From Mycobacterium gordonae (GTDB taxonomy: Bacteria; Actinomycetota; Actinomycetes; Mycobacteriales; Mycobacteriaceae): a DNA stretch of 50,968 nt. Shown here in pieces: positions 43,216 through 50,968 of this stretch; position 1 is the first letter of the stretch, and each line of letters starts with the position of its first letter. The notes beneath the pieces are model-generated. The model made no database searches. It was not told where the DNA came from and saw nothing but the letters and a program-made list of their open reading frames with translations. Location of the stretch: the NCBI RefSeq assembly GCF_001417955.2, contig NZ_LKTM01000299.1, positions 1-50,968 of the forward strand, written 5' to 3'. A program made the position numbers and the translations under genes.

Positions 43216-45009
43216 CTACTTGATTTCGGCGAGCACCGTGCCCTGAGTGATGGCGGCACCGGGTTCCACGGCCAGGCCGGTGATCACACCGTCCTTGTGC
43301 GCGGTGACCGGGTTCTCCATCTTCATCGCCTCCAGGACTACCACCAGGTCTCCGGCGGCGACCTCCTGGCCTTCCTCCACGGCGACCTTCACGACGGTGC
43401 CCTGCATCGGTGCCGTCACCGCGTCACCGGAGGCCGTTGCACCGGAGTGCGCACCCCGCTTGCGCGGCTTGGGCTTGCGGCGCACCACCCCCACGGCGTC
43501 GGGCGCGCCATTGGACAGCGCCAGATCTCCGGGCAGCGAAACCTCGACCCGGCGGCCGTCGACCTCGACAACCACCTTGTGCCGCGGCCGGCTCTCCTCC
43601 TCGTCGATGGGCTCGCCGCCGGTGAAGGGCTCGATCTGGTTGTCCCACTCGGTCTCGATCCAGCGGGTGTGCACGGTGAAGCCGTCGTCGTCGCCGATGA
43701 ACGCCGGGTCGGAGACCACGGCGCGGTGGAACGGGATCACCGTTGCCAGCCCCTCGACCTGGAACTCGTCCAGGGCGCGACGGGCGCGCGCCAGGGCCTC
43801 GTGACGGTCGGCGCCGTACACGATGAGCTTGGCCAGCATCGAGTCGAACTGGCCGCCGATCACCGAGCCGGTCTCGACGCCGGAGTCCAGTCGGACGCCG
43901 GGGCCGCTCGGCGGGTGGAACTTGGTGACCGGACCGGGGGCGGGCAGGAAGCCGCGTCCGGCGTCTTCGCCGTTGATCCGGAACTCGATGGCGTGGCCAC
44001 GGGGCGTCGGGTCCTCGGTGATGTCCAGCTTCTCGCCGTTGGCGATCTTGAACTGCTGCAGCACCAGGTCGATGCCCGCGGTCTCCTCGGTGACCGGATG
44101 CTCGACCTGCAGACGGGTGTTGACCTCGAGGAAGGAGATCAGGCCGTCCTGGCCCACCAGGTACTCGACGGTCCCGGCGCCGTAGTAGTGCGCCTCTTTG
44201 CAGATCCGCTTGGCCGACTCGTGGATCTCCTTGCGCTGCGCATCGGTCAGGAACGGCGCCGGAGCCTCCTCGACCAGCTTCTGGAAGCGGCGCTGCAGCG
44301 AGCAGTCGCGGGTGCCGGCCACGATGACGTTGCCGTGCTGGTCGGCGATCACCTGCGCCTCGACGTGGCGGGGCTTGTCGAGGTAGCGCTCCACGAAGCA
44401 CTCGCCGCGACCGAAGGCGGCGACGGCCTCACGCGTGGCCGATTCGAACAGCTCAGGGATCTCCTCGATCGTGCGGGCCACCTTCATACCGCGTCCACCG
44501 CCGCCGAAGGCGGCCTTGATGGCGATCGGCACGCCGTACTCCTGCGCGAAGGCGACCACCTCGTCGGCGTCCTTGACCGGATCCGGCGTGCCGGGCACCA
44601 GCGGGGCCTGGGCGCGCGCGGCGATGTGGCGGGCGGTGACCTTGTCGCCGAGGTCGCGGATCGACTGCGGGCTCGGCCCGATCCAGATCAGCCCGGCGTC
44701 GATCACCGCCTGGGCGAAGTCGGCGTTCTCCGAGAGGAAGCCGTAGCCGGGGTGCACGGCGTTGGCGCCGGACTTGGCGGCCGCGTCCAGTAGCTTGCCG
44801 AAGTCCAGGTAGGACTCGGCCGAGGTCTGCCCGCCCAGCGCGAACGCCTCGTCGGCGAGGCTGACGTGCGGCGCCTCGGCGTCGGGTTCGGCGTAAACAG
44901 CCACGCTGGCCAGTCCGGCGTCCCGGGCCGCCCGGATCACCCGGACCGCGATCTCACCGCGGTTTGCGACCAGAACTTTGGAGATCCTCGAGCTGGCGTG
45001 ACTGGGCAC
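43216..45009 (-). CDS. accA3: Acyl-CoA carboxylase alpha subunit AccA3
   Basis: The 597-residue protein joins biotin carboxylase (KVLVANRGEIAVRVIRAARD, the ATP-grasp loop GGGGRGMKV, EVNTRLQVEHPVTEE) to a C-terminal biotin carrier domain with biotinylated Lys563 in EAMKMEN. It carboxylates biotin with bicarbonate and ATP and serves several beta subunits (AccD4, AccD5, AccD6 in M. tuberculosis), giving malonyl-CoA, methylmalonyl-CoA and activated mycolic precursors. AGGAG-type sequence lies near the ATG. The 127-bp region upstream holds tandem palindromes (45048-45085). It follows the sufE-like gene on the same strand. Confidence 0.96.
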   Translation of the reverse strand: MPSHASSRISKVLVANRGEIAVRVIRAARDAGLASVAVYAEPDAEAPHVSLADEAFALGGQTSAESYLDFGKLLDAAAKSGANAVHPGYGFLSENADFAQAVIDAGLIWIGPSPQSIRDLGDKVTARHIAARAQAPLVPGTPDPVKDADEVVAFAQEYGVPIAIKAAFGGGGRGMKVARTIEEIPELFESATREAVAAFGRGECFVERYLDKPRHVEAQVIADQHGNVIVAGTRDCSLQRRFQKLVEEAPAPFLTDAQRKEIHESAKRICKEAHYYGAGTVEYLVGQDGLISFLEVNTRLQVEHPVTEETAGIDLVLQQFKIANGEKLDITEDPTPRGHAIEFRINGEDAGRGFLPAPGPVTKFHPPSGPGVRLDSGVETGSVIGGQFDSMLAKLIVYGADRHEALARARRALDEFQVEGLATVIPFHRAVVSDPAFIGDDDGFTVHTRWIETEWDNQIEPFTGGEPIDEEESRPRHKVVVEVDGRRVEVSLPGDLALSNGAPDAVGVVRRKPKPRKRGAHSGATASGDAVTAPMQGTVVKVAVEEGQEVAAGDLVVVLEAMKMENPVTAHKDGVITGLAVEPGAAITQGTVLAEIK

Positions 45010-45047
45010 TGGCGCCTCCTGTATCGACGTCTTCTGGGAGTCTCTGG

Positions 45048-45085
45048 AAGAGATTTCTCTTTAAGAGATTTTCTTACAAGTCTTG
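45048..45085. promoter_or_regulatory. Three adjacent palindromes upstream of accA3
   Basis: AAGAGATTTCTCTT (45048-45061; arms AAGAGA/TCTCTT), TAAGAGATTTTCTTA (45062-45076; arms TAAGA/TCTTA) and CAAGTCTTG (45077-45085; arms CAAG/CTTG) lie back to back 39-76 bp before the accA3 ATG. The AT-rich block stands out from about 67% GC surroundings. It looks like a multi-site operator; the binding regulator is unknown. Confidence 0.5.
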
Positions 45086-45136
45086 TCGGGGGAAGTTTAT
45101 GCGGCGCGCCGCGGACCCGGGCAGGCGGTTCCCTAT

Positions 45137-45556
45137 TCAGGCGCCTTCGCGCAGCCGCCTCTTGATTCGCGCCAGCATCGCCGACATCCCGCGCAGCCGA
45201 AGTGGGCTGATCAGAGCGGCCAGACCGAGTTCTGTGTAGAAATCCTCCGGCACCGCCAGGATCGCGTCGGCCGGTTGCTCGTCCAGCCCCGCCGCCAGGA
45301 TGGCGGCAAATCCGCGGGTGGTGGGTGCTTCGGCGGGAGCGCTGAAGTGCAGTCGCACCCGCTGCGGGTCGCTGGCGTCGACATGCAGAAACAGCGGCGA
45401 CTGACACTCGGGGACCGGCTCCATCGCCGCCTCGGCCAGATCGGGCGGCAACTGGGGAAGCTCGTTGGCGAACTCCAGTAGCAGCTGCAGCTTGTCCTGG
45501 CCCTGGACCTCGGCGAAGTCGGACACCACTTCCGCCAGGGGCGCCGGCATGCTCAT
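45137..45556 (-). CDS. SufE-like sulfur acceptor (Rv3284-like)
   Basis: The 139-residue protein has the SufE fold pattern with the active Cys51 in VPECQSPLFL and a conserved APTTRGFAAIL stretch. SufE proteins accept sulfane sulfur from cysteine desulfurases for Fe-S assembly. Its ATG shares one base with the sseA stop (TGATG), so sulfurtransferase and sulfur acceptor are coupled. I recall 143 residues for H37Rv Rv3284. Whether it partners a desulfurase elsewhere or SseA is not decided. Confidence 0.88.
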   Translation of the reverse strand: MSMPAPLAEVVSDFAEVQGQDKLQLLLEFANELPQLPPDLAEAAMEPVPECQSPLFLHVDASDPQRVRLHFSAPAEAPTTRGFAAILAAGLDEQPADAILAVPEDFYTELGLAALISPLRLRGMSAMLARIKRRLREGA

Positions 45557-46446
45557 CAGCCGGTGACGGCTCCGGGGTCGGACCCCGCGACGATCGGCAC
45601 CCGCACGGTGTTGCCCCACTCGGTCCACGAACCGTCGTAGTTGCGGACGTCCGGCTTGCCCAGCAGATGGGTCAGCACGAACCAGGTGTGGCTGGATCGC
45701 TCGCCGATGCGGCAGTAGACGATGGTCTTGTCGTCGGGCTCGAGGAACCCGTACAGCTCGTCCAATTCCTCGCGGCTGCGGAAGCGCCCGTTCTCATCGG
45801 CCGCCTTGCCCCACGGGATGGAGCGCGCGGTGGGGATGTGGCCGGCGCGCAGCGCCCCCTCTTCGGGGTAGTCGGGCATGTGGGTGCGCTTGCCGGTGTA
45901 TTCGTCGGGGGAGCGTACGTCGATCAGCGGCTCGCTGCCCAGGGCCTGCAGCACGTCGTCCTTGTAGGCGCGAATCGGTGCGTCGTTGCGCTGTACGACC
46001 GGGTAGCCGGACGAGGTCCGGTGCGGGACGTCCAGCGTGGTGTCGCGCCGCTCGGACAGCCAGAGATCGCGTCCACCGTTGAGCAACCGCACATCGGGGT
46101 GACCGAACAAGGTGAAGACCCACAACGCGTAGGCCGCCCACCAGTTGCTCTTGTCCCCGTAGATCACCACGGTGTCGTCGCGGGCGATGCCCTTGCTGTC
46201 CATCAGCGCGGCGAACTGCTCGCCGTTGATGTAGTCGCGCACGCGCGGGTCATTGAGGTCGGTGTGCCAGTCGATCTTGACGGCGCCGGGGATGTGGCCG
46301 ACGTCGTAGAGCAACACGTCCTCGTCGGATTCGACGATCGCCAGACCGGGCGAGCCCAGGTTGGCGGACAGCCAGTCGGCGGTGACGAGCCGTTCGGGAT
46401 GGGCGTAGGCCTGCAGGGTGGGGCTGGGATCGGGTGGAAGCGGCAC
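45556..46446 (-). CDS. sseA: Thiosulfate sulfurtransferase SseA
   Basis: The 296-residue protein has two rhodanese domains. The N-terminal one is inactive-type (Asp in place of catalytic Cys in the loop near VVIYGDKSN) and the C-terminal one carries the active loop YCRIGERS with Cys245. It transfers sulfane sulfur from thiosulfate to cyanide or thiols. In M. tuberculosis SseA is linked to oxidative-stress resistance. It is coupled to the sufE-like gene downstream and lies 14 bp after the PPOX gene. Confidence 0.93.
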   Translation of the reverse strand: MPLPPDPSPTLQAYAHPERLVTADWLSANLGSPGLAIVESDEDVLLYDVGHIPGAVKIDWHTDLNDPRVRDYINGEQFAALMDSKGIARDDTVVIYGDKSNWWAAYALWVFTLFGHPDVRLLNGGRDLWLSERRDTTLDVPHRTSSGYPVVQRNDAPIRAYKDDVLQALGSEPLIDVRSPDEYTGKRTHMPDYPEEGALRAGHIPTARSIPWGKAADENGRFRSREELDELYGFLEPDDKTIVYCRIGERSSHTWFVLTHLLGKPDVRNYDGSWTEWGNTVRVPIVAGSDPGAVTG

Positions 46447-46460
46447 GTTTCAAAGCCTAC

Positions 46461-46949
46461 TCAGTGCTTGCGCACCACCCGCTCGGCCTGTCCCGGCTTC
46501 CAGATGGTGACGTCCAGGTGGCCGTCGCTGACGTGGACCGCCGACGCCCCGGTGAGGTCGACGCCGATGAGGTCGAACTCCTGGCCGCGGAGATCCAGGC
46601 CTATGTCGTCGAACAATGCGTCGGCGAAGCGCTGATGCTGATCGCCGTAGGGCACCGTGTAGGCCCGGCCCCACAGCTTCGCGTCGCCGTCGGTGACCTC
46701 GGTGTCGACCGTCGCGGTGTGCAGGCACAACCTCGGGTCCCGTTGCAGGTCGCGGTATTTCGTAGTGTCCGGCATGCCGGAGATCCACAGCGTGTCCTCG
46801 AATATCCGCGGCTCCATCGGGCTGATCCGCGGGAAGCCGTCCGAGCGAAGCGTGGCCAGCATGCACAGGTTGCGCGCGGCGCGATGGCGGCGGCTGAAGG
46901 TGGTGGAGATCTGCGGTGCCTGCGCGGTGAATTCGGTCCAGGTAGCCAT
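46461..46949 (-). CDS. Pyridoxamine 5'-phosphate oxidase-family protein
   Basis: The 162-residue protein has the split-barrel PPOX fold: NLCMLATLRSDGFPRISPMEP near the start, LWISGMPDTTKYRDLQRDPRLCLH (phosphate/flavin binding) and a C-terminal strand GHLDVTIWKPGQ. It may bind FMN, F420 or haem; the substrate cannot be assigned. The ATG at 46949 is chosen because the family sequence starts there. It lies 11 bp after maf and 14 bp before sseA in the carboxylase operon; I do not recall it at this place in H37Rv, where maf and sseA adjoin. Confidence 0.87.
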   Translation of the reverse strand: MATWTEFTAQAPQISTTFSRRHRAARNLCMLATLRSDGFPRISPMEPRIFEDTLWISGMPDTTKYRDLQRDPRLCLHTATVDTEVTDGDAKLWGRAYTVPYGDQHQRFADALFDDIGLDLRGQEFDLIGVDLTGASAVHVSDGHLDVTIWKPGQAERVVRKH

Positions 46950-46960
46950 GGTTGACCACG

Positions 46961-47611
46961 CTAGGACGAGGGTCCGACGTTTCCCGTCCACAGTTCGGCC
47001 ACCGACAACCCACACCGCAGCAGCAGAGCGCGCAGCAGCGGCAGGCTCACGCCGATCACGGTCGACGGATCGCCGCCGACGCCGTCGATGAACCACCCGC
47101 CCAGCCCGTCCAGGGTGAACGCGCCGGCGACCCGCAACGGCTCGCCGCTGGCCAGGTAGGCCTCCAGGTCGGAATCCGCCGGAGTGCCGAAATGCACTGT
47201 GGTGATTGATGTTTCGGCTTCCACGCGGACGACGGCGTGGTCCCGCAGCTGAATCAGGCAGTGTCCGGTGTGCAACCGCCCGGTGCGCCCGGCCATCGCC
47301 CGCCACTGCCGGCGCGCGTCGTCGGTCGAGACCGGCTTGCCGCAAAGTCGGCCGTCCAGATAGAGCATTGAATCGCAGCCGAGGACGACGCAGTCGGCGG
47401 TCACCTCGCGCTCCTCGAGCGTGGCCGTCACATGTTCGGCCTTGGCGCGCGCCAGCGCGCGGACCACCTCGTCGGCAGCGGCGCGGGGCCCCAGCGCCGC
47501 GATCAGTGCGTCCTCGTCGATGCCGGAGACGCGCACCAGCGGGTCGACGCCGGCCTGACGCAGCACTTTGAGCCGGCCGGCCGAGGCCGACCCGAGCACC
47601 AGCCGCGTCAT
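46961..47611 (-). CDS. maf: Maf-family nucleotide pyrophosphatase
   Basis: The 216-residue protein starts with the Maf signature LVLGSASAGRLKVLRQAG (phosphate-binding Ser/Arg), has the catalytic-type CDSML and KPVS segments, and the late GGWFIDGVGGDPSTVIGVSLPLL strand. Maf proteins hydrolyse modified or canonical nucleoside triphosphates and link to cell-division control. The ATG overlaps the accE5 stop by 4 bp (ATGA), so it is in the accD5-accE5 operon, as for H37Rv Rv3282. A start further upstream is not supported by family sequence. Confidence 0.92.
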   Translation of the reverse strand: MTRLVLGSASAGRLKVLRQAGVDPLVRVSGIDEDALIAALGPRAAADEVVRALARAKAEHVTATLEEREVTADCVVLGCDSMLYLDGRLCGKPVSTDDARRQWRAMAGRTGRLHTGHCLIQLRDHAVVRVEAETSITTVHFGTPADSDLEAYLASGEPLRVAGAFTLDGLGGWFIDGVGGDPSTVIGVSLPLLRALLLRCGLSVAELWTGNVGPSS

Positions 47612-47871
47612 TGGCGCATGTGTGTCATTTCCTGCAGGGTGATGCGCTGCCAGCTGTAGACCGGGTAGCGCAACTTGTCCACCGGCAGGCCCCACCGAGA
47701 CGGCTCGGGCGGGGCCGGCTCCGGCGCGTGGCCGATGGTGCCCAGGACGGCGACCAGAGCGGCCAGCTCCTGGTCGGTAGGGTGCCCCCGGAGCACTTGG
47801 ATGTGCGGCTCGTGCGGGTGCGGTGCCTGCGCCTCCACGGCTTCGCTCACGTCGCTCACGTCGTCGCTCAC
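47608..47871 (-). CDS. accE5: Acyl-CoA carboxylase epsilon subunit AccE5
   Basis: AccE5 is the small subunit that stimulates the AccA3-AccD5 complex. The 87-residue form here has the conserved HIQVLRGHPTDQELAALVAVL helix and the C-terminal W-rich part (SRWGLPVDKLRYPVYSWQ). The GTG at 47871 overlaps the accD5 stop (GTGA). The start lies in a repeat of GTGAGCGAC units, so other in-frame GTG codons are possible. The M. tuberculosis protein is much longer (177 aa by memory), the difference lying in the N-terminal acidic region. It overlaps maf by 4 bp. Confidence 0.88.
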   Translation of the reverse strand: MSDDVSDVSEAVEAQAPHPHEPHIQVLRGHPTDQELAALVAVLGTIGHAPEPAPPEPSRWGLPVDKLRYPVYSWQRITLQEMTHMRQ

Positions 47872-49508
47872 AGCGGAATGTTCCCATGCTTCTTCGGCGG
47901 CAGCACTGCGATCTTGCGTTCCAGCAAGCGCAGCGCCGTCCCGATGTAACCGCGGGTGTGCGACGGCGGGATCACCGCGTCGACGTATCCGCGCTCGGCT
48001 GCGATATAGGGGTTGACCAGCGTGTCCTCGTACTCCTGCTGCAACTCCAGCCGCAGCGCGTCGACGTCCTCGCCGTTCTTCGCCGCTTCGGCCAGCTTCT
48101 GCCGGTAGACGAAGCCGACGGCACCCGAGGCGCCCATCACCGCGATCTGCGCGGTCGGCCACGCCAGGTTCACGTCGCAACCCATGTCCTTGGAACCCAT
48201 GACGCAGTAGGCGCCGCCGTAGGCCTTGCGGGTGATGACGGTGATCTTCGGGACGGTCGCCTCGCCGTAGGCGTACAGCAGCTTGGCGCCGCGGCGGATG
48301 ATGCCGTTGTATTCCTGGCCGGTGCCCGGCAGGAAGCCCGGCACGTCCACCAGCATGACGATCGGGATGTTGAAGCAGTCGCAGGTCCGGACGAACCGGG
48401 CGGCCTTCTCCGAGGCGTTGATGTCCAGGCAGCCCGCGAACTGGGTGGGCTGGTTGGCCACCAGCCCGACCGGCCGGCCGTCGATGCGGCCGAACCCGAC
48501 CACGATGTTCTGCGCGTAACCCGCCTGGATCTCCAGGAATTCGTCGTCGTCGAGGATGCGGGTGATCACTTCGTGGATGTCGTAGGGCTGATTGGGCGAG
48601 TCCGGGATCAGCGTGTCCAGTTCGATGTCCTCGTCGGTGAGGTTGTCCTCGATCGCGCCGACGGGCACCGGGAACGGCTCGCGGGGGGCATCGGTGGCGT
48701 TGTTGGGCGGCAGGTAGCTCAGCAGGTCACGGACCCAGTCGAAGGCATCCTGTTCGCCGGACGCGACATAGTGCAGCGTGCCCGACTTCGCCATGTGGGT
48801 GTGGGCGCCGCCGAGTTCTTCCATGGTGACGTCTTCGCCGGTGACGGTCTTGATGACGTCGGGCCCGGTGATGAACATCTGGCTGGTCTGGTCGACCATG
48901 ATCACGAAGTCGGTCAGGGCGGGGGAGTAGACGTGCCCACCGGCGGCGGCGCCCATGATCAGCGAGATCTGCGGGATGACGCCCGAGGCCAGGATGTTGT
49001 TGCGGAAGATCCGGCTGTACAGGCCCAGGGAGACGACGCCTTCCTGGATGCGGGCGCCGGCGCCGTCGTTGATGCCGATCAGGGGCCGGCCCGTCTTGAT
49101 GGCCAGGTCCTGCACCTTGACGATCTTCTCGCCGTAGACCTCACCCAGGCTGCCGCCGAACACGGTGGCGTCCTGGCTGAAGATGCACACATCGCGCCCG
49201 TCGATGGTGCCGTAACCGGTGACCACACCGTCGCCGACCGGACGGTTCTTCTCCAGGCCGAAGTTGGTGCTGCGGTGCTTGGCCAACGCGTCCAGCTCGA
49301 CGAACGAGTCCTCGTCGAGCAGCGCGGTGATGCGCTCGCGGGCCGTCAGCTTGCCCTTGGCATGCACCTTGTCGACGGCGGCCTCACCGACCGGATGCAG
49401 CGACTCTTCCCGGCGCTTGTGCAGTTCGGCGAGCTTGCCCGCCGTCGTGTGGATGTCGATGGTGTGCTCGGCAGCGGGTTCCGCCGTGTGGTCCGCAACG
49501 CTTGTCAT
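47868..49508 (-). CDS. accD5: Acyl-CoA carboxylase beta subunit AccD5
   Basis: The 546-residue carboxyltransferase has two crotonase-type domains: N-terminal GINDGAGARIQEGV with GAAAGGHVYSPALTDF, and C-terminal VDVPGFLPGTGQEYNGIIRRGAK with RKAYGGAYCVMGSKDMG. It transfers carboxyl from biotin to propionyl-CoA (and acetyl-CoA), giving methylmalonyl-CoA for methyl-branched lipids. Length matches the 548 residues I recall for M. tuberculosis AccD5. A TAACAT hexamer (49517-49522) precedes the ATG by 8 bp. It starts the run accD5-accE5-maf-PPOX-sseA-sufE-like-accA3. Confidence 0.96.
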   Translation of the reverse strand: MTSVADHTAEPAAEHTIDIHTTAGKLAELHKRREESLHPVGEAAVDKVHAKGKLTARERITALLDEDSFVELDALAKHRSTNFGLEKNRPVGDGVVTGYGTIDGRDVCIFSQDATVFGGSLGEVYGEKIVKVQDLAIKTGRPLIGINDGAGARIQEGVVSLGLYSRIFRNNILASGVIPQISLIMGAAAGGHVYSPALTDFVIMVDQTSQMFITGPDVIKTVTGEDVTMEELGGAHTHMAKSGTLHYVASGEQDAFDWVRDLLSYLPPNNATDAPREPFPVPVGAIEDNLTDEDIELDTLIPDSPNQPYDIHEVITRILDDDEFLEIQAGYAQNIVVGFGRIDGRPVGLVANQPTQFAGCLDINASEKAARFVRTCDCFNIPIVMLVDVPGFLPGTGQEYNGIIRRGAKLLYAYGEATVPKITVITRKAYGGAYCVMGSKDMGCDVNLAWPTAQIAVMGASGAVGFVYRQKLAEAAKNGEDVDALRLELQQEYEDTLVNPYIAAERGYVDAVIPPSHTRGYIGTALRLLERKIAVLPPKKHGNIPL

Positions 49509-49542
49509 GGGAGTCGATGTTATCGGCAGCCCCCTGCCCGGT

Positions 49543-49560
49543 CCTTAAGCAGCCCTTAAG
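49543..49560. promoter_or_regulatory. Two CCTTAAG repeats between accD5 and the KstD-like gene
   Basis: CCTTAAG at 49543-49549 and 49554-49560 are 11 bp apart, and each CTTAAG is itself palindromic. They sit between divergent accD5 and the flavoprotein gene. One-turn spacing suggests a two-site operator; the regulator is unknown and it is not the KstR motif. Confidence 0.4.
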
Positions 49561-49566
49561 TAGTCT
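49561..49566 (+). promoter_or_regulatory. Candidate -10 element of the KstD-like gene
   Basis: TAGTCT lies 6 bp before the ATG at 49573 and no ribosome site intervenes, consistent with a leaderless start there rather than at the in-frame ATG at 49591. Confidence 0.4.
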
Positions 49567-49572
49567 CCGGTC

Positions 49573-50968
49573 ATGGGTGGCCCTGGTGCGATGGACTGGT
49601 CAGAGGAGCACGATGTCCTGGTCGCCGGGTCCGGCGGAGGTGGTGTCACCGGCGCCTACACCGCCGCCCGCGAAGGTCTCGACGTGCTGCTCATTGAGGC
49701 GACCGACCGGTTCGGAGGCACCACGGCGTACTCCGGTGGCGGCGGAGTGTGGTTTCCCTGCAATCCGGTGCTGCAACGCGCCGGCACCGACGACACCATC
49801 GAGGACGCGCTCACCTACTACCACGCGGTCGTGGGGGACCGGACGCCCCGCGAACTGCAGGAAACCTTCGTCCGCGGCGGCGCCCCGCTGATCGAATACT
49901 TGGAGCAGGACCCTGACCTGAAGTTCGTGCCGCTGCCGTGGCCGGACTACTACGGCAAGGCGCCGAAGGCCCGCCTGGACGGCCAGCGTCACATCGCGGC
50001 GAAGCCCCTGAAGGTGGCCGCCGCCCCCGAGCTGCGCGACGCGATCCGGGGTCCGTTGGATACCGACCGGCTCGGGGCGCCCACCCCGCCCGACTACTAC
50101 ATCGGCGGCCGGGCGCTGATCGCCCGGTTCCTCAAGGCCATCGGCCAGTACCCCAACGCGTCGCTGCGGCGCGATACCGAGCTCGTCGAACTCGTCGTCA
50201 CCGACGGCGCCGTGCAGGGCGCCATCGTCGAGAGCGAGGGCACGCGCAGGGCTATCCGCGCCCGTCGCGGCGTGCTGCTGGCCGCGGGCGGTTTCGAGGG
50301 CAACGATGAGCTGCGCAGCCGGTACGGCGTGCCCGGAGTCGCGCGCGACACCATGGGCGGGCCGGGCAGCCTGGGCCGGGCGCTGCAGGCGGGGATCGCG
50401 GCGGGTGCGGACACCGACCTGCTGGACCAGGCGTGGTGGTCGCCGGGCATGAACCATCCCGACGGGCGCTCCGCCTTCGCGTTGTGGTTCACCGGCGGCA
50501 TCTTCGTCAACCAGGACGGCAACCGGTTCGTCAACGAGTCCCGGGCCTACGACCGGGCCGGCCGCGAGATCATCGCCCAGTTGCAGGACGGCTCGCTGAC
50601 CCTGCCCTACTGGATGATCTACGACGACAAAGAGGGCGAACGGCCGCCGGTCAAGGCCGCCAACGTCTCCATTGTCGAGACGCAGAAGTACGTAGACGCC
50701 GGGCTGTGGCACACCGCCGACACGCTCGAAGATCTGGCGGTCAGGATCGGTGTGCCCGGCGACCGGTTGGCCGCGACCGTCGCTCGATTCAACGCGTTTG
50801 CCGCCGCCGGCGCCGACGAAGATTTCGGCCGCGGCGACGAGGCCTTCGATCGGGCCTTCTCCCAAGGTGCCTCACCACTGGTGCCCCTGGACACGCCGCC
50901 GTATCACGCCGCGGCCTTCGGCATCTCGGACCTGGGCACCAAGGGCGGGCTGCGCACCGACACCGCCG
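49573..50968 (+). CDS. KstD-like FAD-dependent dehydrogenase (C-terminus beyond window)
   Basis: The 465 visible codons match the 3-ketosteroid-dehydrogenase/fumarate-reductase flavoprotein family: FAD site LVAGSGGGGVTGAYTAA (17-33), GGTTAYSGGGGVWFP, the DYYIGGRALI segment, RGVLLAAGGFEGN, the FVNQDGNRFVNESRAY region and GDLGTKGG-like DLGTKGGLRTD at the window edge. Known KstD enzymes put a double bond in ring A of steroids; this may act on another ketosteroid or enone. It is divergent from accD5 across 64 bp with the CTTAAG repeats. About 60-100 residues are missing, as KstD is near 563 residues. Confidence 0.88.
   Translation, partial: MGGPGAMDWSEEHDVLVAGSGGGGVTGAYTAAREGLDVLLIEATDRFGGTTAYSGGGGVWFPCNPVLQRAGTDDTIEDALTYYHAVVGDRTPRELQETFVRGGAPLIEYLEQDPDLKFVPLPWPDYYGKAPKARLDGQRHIAAKPLKVAAAPELRDAIRGPLDTDRLGAPTPPDYYIGGRALIARFLKAIGQYPNASLRRDTELVELVVTDGAVQGAIVESEGTRRAIRARRGVLLAAGGFEGNDELRSRYGVPGVARDTMGGPGSLGRALQAGIAAGADTDLLDQAWWSPGMNHPDGRSAFALWFTGGIFVNQDGNRFVNESRAYDRAGREIIAQLQDGSLTLPYWMIYDDKEGERPPVKAANVSIVETQKYVDAGLWHTADTLEDLAVRIGVPGDRLAATVARFNAFAAAGADEDFGRGDEAFDRAFSQGASPLVPLDTPPYHAAAFGISDLGTKGGLRTDTA

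Noticed and set aside
47872..48180. N-terminal extension of AccE5 to match the longer tuberculosis protein
   Set aside because: The frame lies antisense-free but wholly inside accD5 coding sequence and reads as Arg/Gly-rich noise; GTGA coupling at 47868-47871 fixes a start there.

Overview
The window is high-GC mycobacterial chromosome. It has PE, PE_PGRS and PPE genes, SapM, LpqC, a DUF732 protein, an acyl-CoA carboxylase cluster (AccA3, AccD5, AccE5) and a UsfY-RsbW-SigF locus. Gene order follows, in inverted orientation, the part of the M. tuberculosis chromosome I know as Rv3311 to Rv3280. PE_PGRS genes point to a slow-growing species. The extra genes and missing loci argue against the tuberculosis complex itself. 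Species is not determined.

Layout. 1-3.2 kb: truncated PE_PGRS, alpha/beta hydrolase, two tandem small PE genes. 3.3-8.6 kb: Rv3311-like two-repeat protein, sapM, upp, pmmB, deoD (surface phosphatase, uracil and purine salvage, sugar phosphates). 8.6-13.3 kb: an extra cutinase, amiB1-amiA1 peptidases, an orphan AbiEi/DUF559 gene and a gamma-glutamylcyclotransferase-like gene. 13.3-18.2 kb: lpdA, glpD2 and an orphan FMN/Fe-S glutamate-synthase-like gene. 18.2-25.9 kb: an accessory block where H37Rv has phoY1, with a frameshifted DUF5994 gene and two divergent P-type ATPases (a giant CtpH/CtpI-like one and an MgtA-like one). 25.9-33.9 kb: RluA pseudouridine synthase, atsB, an inserted block (two small secreted proteins, pstS, PPE), then lpqC. 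33.9-39.9 kb: a TetR-lhr-nei2 DNA-repair operon. 40-42.9 kb: the SigF stress locus with two near-perfect SigF promoters and a STAS gene convergent with sigF. 43.2-49.5 kb: a minus-strand run accD5-accE5-maf-PPOX-sseA-sufE-like-accA3 (malonyl/methylmalonyl-CoA supply for mycolic and methyl-branched lipids, plus sulfur transfer). 49.6 kb-end: a truncated KstD-like flavoprotein.

Most genes are core. The accessory interest lies in the phoY1-replacement block, the pstS/PPE block with an 11-bp phased Pho-box-like repeat, the repeat-flanked AbiEi/DUF559 gene, the SigF locus (promoters, leader ORF, extra STAS gene), the tandem palindromes upstream of accA3, and many starts with a -10 hexamer 6-8 bp upstream that fit leaderless transcripts. 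I saw no tRNA, rRNA, CRISPR array, insertion sequence or prophage gene.
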